From positions 35,988-99,987 of the forward strand of contig NZ_QOIL01000031.1 of NCBI RefSeq assembly GCF_003323745.1: 64,000 bases of DNA, given 5' to 3'. The stretch's first letter is position 1. Each line of letters begins with the position of its first letter. Of the stretch, positions 24,447 through 41,500 are shown in pieces. The notes beneath the pieces were generated by a model, which was given only the letters and a program-made list of their open reading frames with translations, did no database searches and was not told where the DNA came from. This DNA comes from Sphaerisporangium album. Its GTDB lineage: Bacteria; Actinomycetota; Actinomycetes; Streptosporangiales; Streptosporangiaceae. The position numbers and the translations under genes are program-made.

Positions 24447-24831
24447 CTACCCCTCCCCTCCTGCCCCAAGCGAGGAGGCCACCGCCCTGCGACGCCTCAC
24501 GGTCGCCGCCCTGGCCGAACTCCCCGCCCTCGCCGAACGCCTCCACGTGCCGGAACACACCGCACGAGGACTCTCCCTGGACCTGCGAGGCCATGCCGCC
24601 CTGTCCGGCACCGCCGCCCCCGAGGAGGAGCAGGGCCGGACGCAGAAGGCCGCCTACGCCCTGGAATCCGCTCTCCTGGACGTCAAACGCGCCGCCCTCG
24701 CCGACCTCCGCGCCCAAGGCGACTTCGACGACGGCGTTCTGCGTCACGTCGAACACGTCCTCGACATCGAGGCGCACCACCTGGCGACCAAGACCGCCCT
24801 GCTCTCCGGGTCACCCACCGGCCGGGTGTGA
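24436..24831 (+). pseudogene. Na+/H+ antiporter (CPA1-like) C-terminal remnant
   Basis: From about 24436 to TGA 24831 the plus strand encodes the helical cytoplasmic tail of a CPA1/NhaP-type exchanger. It shows an Ala/Leu/Glu-rich stretch (LRRLTVAALAELPALAERLH), then the family-typical KRAALADLRAQGDFDDGVLR and VEHVLDIEAHHLA. All membrane helices are missing. The frame continues upstream only through the reverse of the glycosidase gene, so the join near 24440 is a deletion or rearrangement breakpoint. Confidence 0.7.
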
Positions 24832-24900
24832 TCGCCAACGTGGACGCGGGCCGGCCCGCGCAGGCGGCCGGCGAACGGCGATGCCGGCCTTCGGTGGAGA

Positions 24901-25728
24901 TCAGGGCTGGACGGCCAGCGCGCCCAGCAGGGCCAGAGCCTCGGCCGAGCGAGATCCCGGGGCGGCCGGTTGGGCGATCAGACGCTGACCCGGAGCGCTG
25001 ACGATCGGGAAGATCTCGGTTTTCAGGTGCAGTTCGCCCACATCGGGGTGGAAGAACCTGTCGCCCTGCACTGTCGCCCCGCGTGGTTCGCGCCCGGCCC
25101 ACAGCCGCCGGAAGTCCGGACTGCTGATCGACAGCTCGCCGATCAGTTCCCGCACGCGCTGCTCCTCGGGGGCCTCGCGGGCCAGCCGGCGCAGGTCATG
25201 TAGGGCGGCCCGCGCGGTGACGTCCCAATCGCGGAAGAACTCCCGCCCGGCGGGATCGAGGAAGATCATGTGCAGCATGTTGCCGCGGAAGGTGAAACGA
25301 CTGTGCAACGCCTCCGCCAGCGGATTGCGTACCAGCACGTCCTGGGACCGGCCCAGGACGTAGGCCGGGGCGGTGGTCCAGTCGTTGAGCAGCCACAGCA
25401 CCCGCGGGCCGACCCGTTCGACGCGGTCCGGCCGGCGCCGCCGCTCCGCGGGGCGCGCCAGCCGGTACAACTCCACCACGGCCGCCTCGTCCAGCCGCAG
25501 CGCGTGGGCCAGGCTCTCCACGGTCTGCCGGGTGGGGTGAAGCTCTCGTCCCTGTTCCAGGCGGGTGTAGTGGCCGACGCTGAGGCCGGCCAGCCGTGCG
25601 ACCTCCTCGCGGCGCAGCCCTGGAACCTGACGGCGGCCCTGGATCGCCAACCCCACCTGCTCCGGCCGCAGCCGCGCGCGGCGGGCGCGCAGGAACTCCC
25701 CTAGAGGACTGGTCGCCTCACTGTCCAT
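24901..25728 (-). CDS. XRE regulator with MmyB-like ligand-binding domain
   Basis: This 275-residue protein has an N-terminal helix-turn-helix (about 38-85: LRREEVARLAGLSVGHYTRL and EQGRELHPTRQTVESLA). The C-terminal MmyB ligand-binding domain (about 105-270) has NMLHMIFLDPAGREFFRDW, a PDFRRLWAGR segment and the GDRFFHPDVGELHL strand. The PAS-like domain of this family binds fatty-acid-like ligands. ATG 25728 lacks a well-spaced ribosome site and may be leaderless. It is transcribed away from the isochorismatase gene across an intergenic region rich in CCTAGG palindromes. It is the best candidate regulator for both 85-bp modules. Confidence 0.92.
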   Translation of the reverse strand: MDSEATSPLGEFLRARRARLRPEQVGLAIQGRRQVPGLRREEVARLAGLSVGHYTRLEQGRELHPTRQTVESLAHALRLDEAAVVELYRLARPAERRRRPDRVERVGPRVLWLLNDWTTAPAYVLGRSQDVLVRNPLAEALHSRFTFRGNMLHMIFLDPAGREFFRDWDVTARAALHDLRRLAREAPEEQRVRELIGELSISSPDFRRLWAGREPRGATVQGDRFFHPDVGELHLKTEIFPIVSAPGQRLIAQPAAPGSRSAEALALLGALAVQP

Positions 25729-25784
25729 GACCTCGAGGTTAGGGGAGGAACCGGCGCCGCGATTCCGCTTAGCCTGGGTGCGTT

Positions 25785-25800
25785 GTACCTAGGTAAGCGG
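25785..25800. promoter_or_regulatory. CCTAGG palindrome upstream of the MmyB regulator gene
   Basis: TACCTAGGTA (25786-25795) is a perfect 10-bp palindrome followed by AGCGG. The same CCTAGGTAAGCGG string recurs at 25864-25876. It lies about 57 bases before the regulator start and is a candidate autoregulatory site. Confidence 0.55.
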
Positions 25801-25860
25801 CATCGCGCACCGTCGTCCCCTCGCTGGTGACCGCCCCCGTTCGAACGAGCGGCAGTCGGT

Positions 25861-25945
25861 GTTCCTAGGTAAGCGGTTCCTAGGAACCGCGCAACCTTCC
25901 TCTGCCTTGGGGGCCTGGACAGACTCGGATCTGTCAGCGGCGGGA
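25861..25945 (+). promoter_or_regulatory. Promoter module, copy B (isochorismatase gene)
   Basis: This block is homologous to 19174-19258 over its full 85 bp. It contains TTCCTAGGTA, an 18-bp perfect palindrome centred on CCTAGG (25873-25890, GCGGTTCCTAGGAACCGC), and GACAGA-ctcgga-TCTGTC (25918-25935) with the same CAGCGGCGGGA downstream. It ends 73 bases before ATG 26019. Confidence 0.78.
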
Positions 25946-26018
25946 GAACCCTGCCCCGGTCTTTGCTGACGTGTCATCTAACCGAGGATCACGCCGCCCC
26001 CCTTCGGAAGGACCAGAC

Positions 26019-26672
26019 ATGGCCTCGCACGGCAACCCCTACGTCGGGCTTGACGCTCTGCTCACCCCCGAGCGGTCGGTGCTGCTGTTGATCGACCATC
26101 AGGGCGCGCAGTTCGCCGGGCTCCAGAGCCACGACGGCAGCCTGGTGGTCAACAATGTCACCGCCCTGGCCAAGGGGGCCAAACTGTTCGGCATCCCGAC
26201 GATCCTGAGCACCGTGGTGGAGGATCGCGGCGGTCGTATCATCCGCCAGATCCAGGACGTCTTCCCCGAGCAGACGCCGATCGACCGCACCACCATCAAT
26301 ACCTGGGAGGACCTCCGCGTCGTGGAGGCCGTCGCGGCGACCGGCCGCAAGGACCTCATCATCGCCGGACTGTGGACGGACATCTGCCTGGCCTTTCCCG
26401 CCATCCACGCGCTGGAGGACGGCTACCGGGTGTTCGCCGTCACCGACGCCTCCGGAGCCACCTCGCTCGAGGCCCACGAGCGCGGTGTCCAGCGCATGGT
26501 GCAGGCGGGCGTGATCCCCACCACGACGACGACCGTGCTCGGAGAGCTCCAGCGTGACTGGGCGCGCGAGGAGACCGTCCCGGGCATGGCCGACATCCTC
26601 ATGACGCACGGCGGCAGCTTCGGCGCCGCGCTGGCCTGGGAGTTCCAACTGCTCGGCGACAACGCCGACTGA
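26019..26672 (+). CDS. Isochorismatase-family hydrolase (YcaC-like)
   Basis: This 217-residue cysteine hydrolase has the first-strand Asp in SVLLLIDHQ and the nucleophile Cys in LWTDICLAFPAIHALEDGY, followed by FAVTDASGATS. The sequence is closest in style to YcaC-like proteins, whose substrates are mostly unknown, rather than to true isochorismatases. ATG 26019 has GGAAGGA upstream; the longer form from 25971 would run through the leader. It is controlled by promoter module B and followed by a strong hairpin, so it is probably transcribed largely alone. Confidence 0.88.
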   Translation: MASHGNPYVGLDALLTPERSVLLLIDHQGAQFAGLQSHDGSLVVNNVTALAKGAKLFGIPTILSTVVEDRGGRIIRQIQDVFPEQTPIDRTTINTWEDLRVVEAVAATGRKDLIIAGLWTDICLAFPAIHALEDGYRVFAVTDASGATSLEAHERGVQRMVQAGVIPTTTTTVLGELQRDWAREETVPGMADILMTHGGSFGAALAWEFQLLGDNAD

Positions 26673-26682
26673 CCAAGCACCC

Positions 26683-26724
26683 CCCTCGGGCGGGCGGCGC
26701 GAGTATGCGCCGCCCGCCCGAGGG
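26683..26724. terminator. Strong terminator after the isochorismatase gene
   Basis: A perfect 18-bp GC-rich stem (26683-26700 with 26707-26724) has a six-base GAGTAT loop and starts 11 bases after the stop codon. Confidence 0.85.
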
Positions 26725-26789
26725 CCGGCACGACCACGCTGGTCCGGACGCGGCATCAACGCACGAGACAGCGAGCAAGGAGAGACACG

Positions 26790-27338
26790 ATGAACATCAC
26801 GGTGATCGGACGAGGACGGATAGGGGGCGGGCTGGCCCGTCTGTGGCGGAGCGCCGGTCATCAGGTCACCGCACTCGGCCGCGAGGGCGGCGACGCGAGC
26901 GAGGACGAGGTCGTCGTCGTGGCGGTCCCGGGGCAGGCCATCGGTGACGCCCTGACCCGGGTGAAGGGGCTGAACGGGCAGGTGACGATCGACGCCACCA
27001 ACATCTACGTCCCGCGTACGAGCGCGTACCCGTCGCTGGCCCACGAGATCAAGGCCGTCATCGGCGGACCGACCGCCAAATCGTTCTCCACCAACTTCGC
27101 CGCCCTCTACGACGACATCGCCGGGCAGCGGGTCAAGCCGAGCAACCTGTACGCCTCCGACCCCGGCGCCCGCCAGATGACCGAGCGGTTGATCGCGGAC
27201 GCCGGGTACGACCCGGTCTTCGCCGGGGACCTGGACCGTGCCGCGCGCCTGCTGGAGGACGGCTCCGCACTGACCCGAGCCATCAGCGGGCAGATCGGCC
27301 CCTACTTCTACCGTTACGGGAACCCCGGCGAGTTCTGA
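26790..27338 (+). CDS. NADPH-dependent F420 reductase-like protein
   Basis: This 182-residue protein begins with a dinucleotide-binding GRGRIGGGLARLW motif and a short Rossmann domain (VVVVAVPGQAI, TIDATNIY). A segment FSTNFAALYDDI and a small C-terminal helical part (RAARLLEDGSALTRAI) follow. This is the pattern of F420H2:NADP oxidoreductase-like proteins. It may supply reduced F420 or act on an unrelated small substrate. ATG 26790 follows AAGGAG. It comes after the strong hairpin, so it may have its own promoter or depend on read-through. It converges on the carboxyltransferase gene. Confidence 0.85.
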   Translation: MNITVIGRGRIGGGLARLWRSAGHQVTALGREGGDASEDEVVVVAVPGQAIGDALTRVKGLNGQVTIDATNIYVPRTSAYPSLAHEIKAVIGGPTAKSFSTNFAALYDDIAGQRVKPSNLYASDPGARQMTERLIADAGYDPVFAGDLDRAARLLEDGSALTRAISGQIGPYFYRYGNPGEF

Positions 27339-27516
27339 CAGAGACGCCGACGAGTCCTGGGCGGGAAGGTACGACGAGTCGGCGCGCCCCTCCCCCACCG
27401 GTTCGGGACACCCCTGACTCCCCGCCCGTGCGGCCAACCGCCGCGGGACGACCCGCACAGCGAACGCTTCGGGCCAGACCTCCCTCGCAGCGAGACGTTT
27501 CCGTCCGGACCCCTGC

Positions 27517-28944
27517 TCACAGCGGGATGTTGCCGTGGCGGCCCGTGCGGGCCGGGGCCGCGGCCAGGGCCTCGGCGACGCGGCGGCGCGTCGCGCGCGG
27601 CTCGATGACCTCGTCCACCACGTCCAGGGCGAGGGCCCGGCGGACGCCGCCCGCCACCCGCTCGTGCTCCGCGACCAGCTCGGCCCGTAGTGCCGCGCGC
27701 TCCGCCTCCGGGGCGGCGGCCAGCCGCTTGCGGTGCAGCACGCCGACGGCGGCTTCGGCCCCCATCACGGCGATCTCCGCCGCGGGCCAGGCGAAGACGG
27801 CCGTGGCGCCCAGCGAGCGGGAGTTCATCGCGATGTAGGCGCCGCCGTACGACTTGCGCATCACAACGGTTACCCGGGGCACGGTCGCCTCCGCGAACGC
27901 GTGCAGCAGCTTGGCGCCGCGCCGGACGACCCCGCCCCACTCCTGGGCCACCCCCGGCAGGTAGCCGGGGACGTCCACCAGCACGACCAGCGGAACGCCC
28001 AGGGCATCGCACATGCGGACGAAGCGCGCGGCCTTCTCCGCCGACAGGGAGTCCAGGCAACCGCCCTTGCGCAGCGGGTTGTTGGCCACCACCCCGACCG
28101 CGCGCCCCGCCAGCCGCCCGAACCCCACGACGACGTTCGGCGCCCAGCGCGCCTGGATCTCCTCGAACCCGGCCGAGGCGTCCTCGCCGGGATCGAGCAC
28201 CGCCCGCACGATCGGGTGGACGTCGTACGCGCGGCGCGCCGTCTCCGGGAGCAGCACGCCCGGGTCGCGGCCGTCGTCCACGCCCGTGAGGTCGAACCGC
28301 CCCGGGGCGGCGAAAAAGCCGGTGACGAGCCGGGCGCGCCGGTAGGCGTCGTCCTCGGTCGTGGCGATCACGTGGGCGACCCCGGAGCGGCGGCCGTGCG
28401 CGTCGGCGCCGCCGAGCTGTTCCATGTCGATGTCCTCGCCGGTCACGCTGCGCACCACGTCCGGGCCGGTCACGAAGACGCGCGCCGACTCGGCCATGAT
28501 GATCACGTCGGTCAGCGCGGGGCCGTACGCCGCCGCGCCCGCCGCCGGGCCGAGGACGACCGAGATCTGCGGCACCCACCCCGACGCGCGGGTGAACGCG
28601 GCGAACACCAGCCCGCAGCCGTGCATCGACTCCACGCCGTCGGCGAGCCTCGCACCCCCCGAGTGCCACAGGCCGATGATCGGACACCCGCGCCGCATGG
28701 CCTCGTCCACCGCCTCGACGACGCGCAGGGCACCGTCCAGGCCGAGGGCGCCTCCCATCACGGTCGCGTCGGTGCAGAACGCGACCACCTGCCGCCCGCC
28801 GATCGTCCCGGCCGCCGCGAGCACCCCGGTGGCGTCCACGGGGTGGAGGAGCGCGACCGACCCGGGGTCGAGCAGGCGGGCGAGCCTCGACTCCGGCGCG
28901 GCGGGGTGACGGCCGAGCTGCTCGGGCGGTGCGGCGACGGTCAT
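27517..28944 (-). CDS. Acyl-CoA carboxylase carboxyltransferase (beta) subunit
   Basis: This 475-residue protein has the two crotonase-like halves of acyl-CoA carboxylase beta subunits: the oxyanion hole in LGPAAGAAAYGPAL (first half), and LVVLVDVPGYLPGVAQEWGG with KSYGGAYIAMNSR (second half). It would transfer CO2 from biotin to acetyl- or propionyl-CoA, making malonyl- or methylmalonyl-CoA, the extenders its divergent PKS neighbours are predicted to use. GAGGAG six bases upstream supports ATG 28944. No biotin-carrying alpha subunit or epsilon subunit is nearby, so it must borrow one. It is slightly shorter than the usual 510-530 residues. Confidence 0.92.
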   Translation of the reverse strand: MTVAAPPEQLGRHPAAPESRLARLLDPGSVALLHPVDATGVLAAAGTIGGRQVVAFCTDATVMGGALGLDGALRVVEAVDEAMRRGCPIIGLWHSGGARLADGVESMHGCGLVFAAFTRASGWVPQISVVLGPAAGAAAYGPALTDVIIMAESARVFVTGPDVVRSVTGEDIDMEQLGGADAHGRRSGVAHVIATTEDDAYRRARLVTGFFAAPGRFDLTGVDDGRDPGVLLPETARRAYDVHPIVRAVLDPGEDASAGFEEIQARWAPNVVVGFGRLAGRAVGVVANNPLRKGGCLDSLSAEKAARFVRMCDALGVPLVVLVDVPGYLPGVAQEWGGVVRRGAKLLHAFAEATVPRVTVVMRKSYGGAYIAMNSRSLGATAVFAWPAAEIAVMGAEAAVGVLHRKRLAAAPEAERAALRAELVAEHERVAGGVRRALALDVVDEVIEPRATRRRVAEALAAAPARTGRHGNIPL

Positions 28945-29819
28945 GGGGGCTCCTCACGCGTTTCACCGCCGCGCACGCGGACGGGGACATGTCTTCAGGG
29001 GGTCATGTCTTGGTGCCTTCAGGCGGTTTCGAAGGCGGCACGGTTTTCGGAGGCGGCAGGGTTCGGAGGCGGCAGGGTTCGAGGGCGAAGGGGCCGCGCC
29101 GGTTTCCCCGGACGGTCGCTCACCGGGCCATGTGTGCGAACGCCGTCACGCAGCGTCGCACCCCGGCTCGTCCGCCGCGCCGGCCCGGCCCGCCGCGGCG
29201 AATCTGACGAGCACGCTAGACGCCGTCCACGAAAACGTCCAATAGGGTTTTCTGATGAATGGGGTGAAAGAATTCATATGACCGGTCGAATGCGCGAACA
29301 GGGGTGGAACGCACTTGACGCCATCCGGAAATGCGTGCGACCGTCAGTCGGGTGAACAGGTCAGCACTGACGACCAGGCGACGTCACGTCGACTATCATC
29401 GGGTCACCTCCACCTCCTGTTGAATCGCGGCCCTATGCCGTCCGGACGGGGAAGCGAGAGCGTCCGGTAAAGCGCGTCGCCGTGCTCCCGCGAGCCCTGT
29501 TCCAGGTCCGCCCTCACGTCCGCACGGCCCGGATCGCCGCTGCTCCGAGCCCCTGAGGGAACCTCGCACCGGCCACGACGTGCCTCGCCCTGCACGGCGA
29601 GGCCGCCACGGGAACGCCTGCGAACAGAGGCGGGACGCCGCGGGAATTCCGGCGGTAATCGCGCGCCAGGAAAAGCGGCCCCGTACGGCCGCCACGGTCG
29701 CGGTAATACGCCCACGACGCGTGACACAGCCCGCACGCCGCGGATATCCCACAGCACCGGCCGACCGACGAAGAGTTTCGAGAACAGTGATTGCCGACAA
29801 CGCGAGGCGGACCAAGGAA
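28945..29819. other. Intergenic region between carboxyltransferase and PKS genes
   Basis: These 875 bases hold no convincing gene. An AT-richer island (29235-29290), a TTGACG hexamer near 29312, and a perfect CCGTCCGGACGG palindrome at 29438-29449 suggest the divergent promoters of the locus lie here. A strong ribosome-site-like GGAGGTGGAGGTG on the minus strand near 29405-29420 precedes only a 12-codon frame. No pathway regulator is encoded in this gap. Confidence 0.45.
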
Positions 29820-38387
<8,568 letters not shown>

Positions 38388-38540
38388 CCGGGCCGTCCAC
38401 GAGGTCCCCGTGGACCCGCCGGCGGCCTCGAACGGGTTCCTGCCCGGACACCGGACTCCCTCGGGCTCCCCTGACCTCCCCGCGAATCCTCGACCACACC
38501 TCTTCACCGAACCAGACCCCGCGCCCCGGAAGGCAGATTC

Positions 38541-41500
38541 GTGAGTGACGACCAGATCCGGCACCTTCTGCGACGTGTGACCCAGGAACTGCACAAGACG
38601 CGTGAGGAACTGCGGGACGTACGAGACGGGCAGCGCGAGCCGATCGCGATCGTGGGGATGGCCTGCCGCCTGCCCGGCGGCGTCACCACCCCCGAAGACC
38701 TGTGGAACCTCCTCCTTGACGGCCGCGACGCCGTCGGCGAGTTCCCCACAGACCGAGGCTGGGACCTGGACACCCTCTACCACCCCGACCCCGACCACCC
38801 CCACACCAGCTACACCCGCAACGGCGGCTTCCTACACGACATCGCCGGATTCGACGCCACCTTCTTCGGCATCAGCCACCGCGAAGCACTCGCCAGCGAC
38901 CCCCAGCAACGCATCCTGCTCGAACTCGCCTGGGAAACCCTCGAACGCGCCGCCATCGACCCCACCACACTCCACGGGACCCGCACCGGCGTCTTCACCG
39001 GCACCAACGGGCAGGACTACGCGACCGGAGCCGGACGCCCGCCCGAGGCCGTCGAGGGATACCTGATCACCGGGACGGCGGGCAGCGTGCTCTCGGGGCG
39101 CATCGCCTACACGTTCGGCTTCGAGGGACCGGCGGTCACCGTCGACACCGCCTGCTCCTCCTCCCTGGTCGCCCTCCACCTCGCCGTCCAGTCACTGCGG
39201 AGCGGCGAGACGGACCTCGCGCTGGCCGGGGGCGTGACCGTCATGTCGTCGCCCGCGACGTTCGTGGAGTTCTCGCGGCAGCGCGGCCTCGCCCCCGACG
39301 GACGCTGCAAAGCCTTCGCCGCCGCCGCCGACGGCACCGGATGGGCAGAAGGCGCCGCACTCCTCCTCCTCCAACGCCTCACCGACGCCCAACGCGACAA
39401 CCACCCCATCCTCGCCGTCATCCGCGGCACCGCCATCAACCAGGACGGCGCCTCCAACGGACTCACCGCACCCAACGGGCCGTCACAGCAGCGGGTGATC
39501 CGCGAGGCGCTGGCCAACGCGGGTGTCACGGCCCGGGACGTGGACGTCGTGGAGGCGCACGGCACCGGCACCACCCTCGGCGACCCCATCGAAGCCCAGG
39601 CCATCATCGCCACCTACGGACACGACCGCCCCGCCGACCGGCCGCTGTGGCTCGGCTCACTCAAATCCAACATCGGCCACGCCCAGGCCGCCGCCGGAGC
39701 CGCCGGCATCGTCAAACTCGTCCAGGCCCTGCACCACGCCACCCTCCCGAAAACCCTGCACATCGACCGGCCCACCCCCCACGTCGCCTGGCCGGCCGGA
39801 TCGGTCCGCCTCCTCACCGACACCACCCCCTGGCCGGAGACCACCCACCCCCGCCGAGCCGCCATCTCCGCCTTCGGCGTCTCCGGAACCAACGCCCACG
39901 TGATCCTCGAACAGGCCCCCGCCCCCACGCCGACCGAGGAGCAGGACGGCGGCGGACGGCACCGGCCGGCGGTTCCCGGGCGGAGCCGCGCCCTCACCGA
40001 GCCGGGGAGCACGGGCACGGAGGCGCCGCCCTCCCGTCCGTCCACGCGGACGGGTGCGGAGGCACTGCCGTTCTTGCTGTCCGCGCGGTCCGAGCAGGGG
40101 TTACGGGGGCAGGCGGGCAAGCTCGCGGCGCATCTCGCCGCCCGCCCCGGCCTGAACGGCGACGCTCCCGGCCTGAACGCCGGCGACCCGGGCGTGGACG
40201 CGGGCGACCTGGCGTTCTCGCTGGCCACCACCCGAGCGGCGCTGGAGCACCGTGCCGTCGTCATCGGCGGCCTTGAAGAACTGCACCAAGGATTACGCGC
40301 CCTGGCGGACGGCCGTTCGATACCGGGCCTCGTCACCGGGACCGCCTCACCGAACGCGCGGATCGCCTTCGTGTTCAGCGGCCAGGGCAGCCAGTACGCG
40401 GGCATGACCCGCGAACTGTACGACACGTACCCGGCCTACGCGGCGGCCCTGAACGACATCGCGGCCCATCTGGACACCCACCTCGACGGCCACACCGCGG
40501 GCCCCCTGATCGACGTCATCCTCGGCCGTCAGACCAAGCCGGACGCCGACCTCCGGTCGGCTGACGGCGAGGCGGCCCTGGTCGACCGGACGCTCTACAC
40601 CCAGCCCGCCCTGTTCGCCGTCCAGACCGCGCTGGTACGCCTGCTCGCCTCCTTCGGCATCGCCCCCGACATCGTCACCGGGCACTCGGTGGGCGCCATC
40701 TCCGCCGCCCACACCGCCGGGATCCTCACCCTCCCCGACGCCGCCCGCCTCGTCGCCACCCGCGCCATCACCCTGAACTCCGTCACCCGGCAGGGCGCCA
40801 TGACGGCCCTCCAAGCCACGCATGAGGAAACCCGGGCGGCCATCGCCGAACACCACCTCACCGGCCAGATCTCCGTCGCCGCGCTGAACGCCCCCACCTC
40901 CACCGTCGTCTCCGGCGACCCCGGCGCCGTGGAGACCCTCACCACCCACTTCGCGGAGCTGGGACGCAAGACCAAGCGGCTGACCGTCAGCCACGCCTTC
41001 CACTCCCACCACCTGGACCCGATCCTCGACCACTTCCGGGCGGCCATCTCCGACATCACCCCCAAGCCACCGACCATTCCGTACATCTCCGACCTGACCG
41101 GCACCCAGCTGACCCACGCCCCCTCCCCCGACCACTGGGCCCGCCACCTGCGCAACCCGGTCCGCTTCCAGGACGCGGTCCAGGCGATCGAGGAACACAC
41201 CCGCGAGGACGGTGACCACGCCACATACCTGGAGATCGGCCCGGACGCGACCCTCACCCCGCTGGTCCACCAGTCCCTGACCAGTCCGAACCCCGCCGAC
41301 ACCTCCGCGCCCGTCACCGCCGTCCCCGTCCTGCGGCGCGACCGGCGCGACACCACCACCCTGCTCACCGCCATCGCCACCGCCCACACCCACACCGCCC
41401 CCGCCGACTGGACCCCCGCACTCCCCCCGGACGCCGAACGCGTCCAGCTCCCCACCTACGCCTTCCAGCACGAACGCTTCTGGATGCGGCCCGACACGAT

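Noticed and set aside
29362..29420. Minus-strand 12-codon frame after a strong GGAGGTGGAGGTG sequence
   Set aside because: Good ribosome-site look-alike, but the peptide is tiny, has no attenuator structure downstream and no gene follows on that strand.
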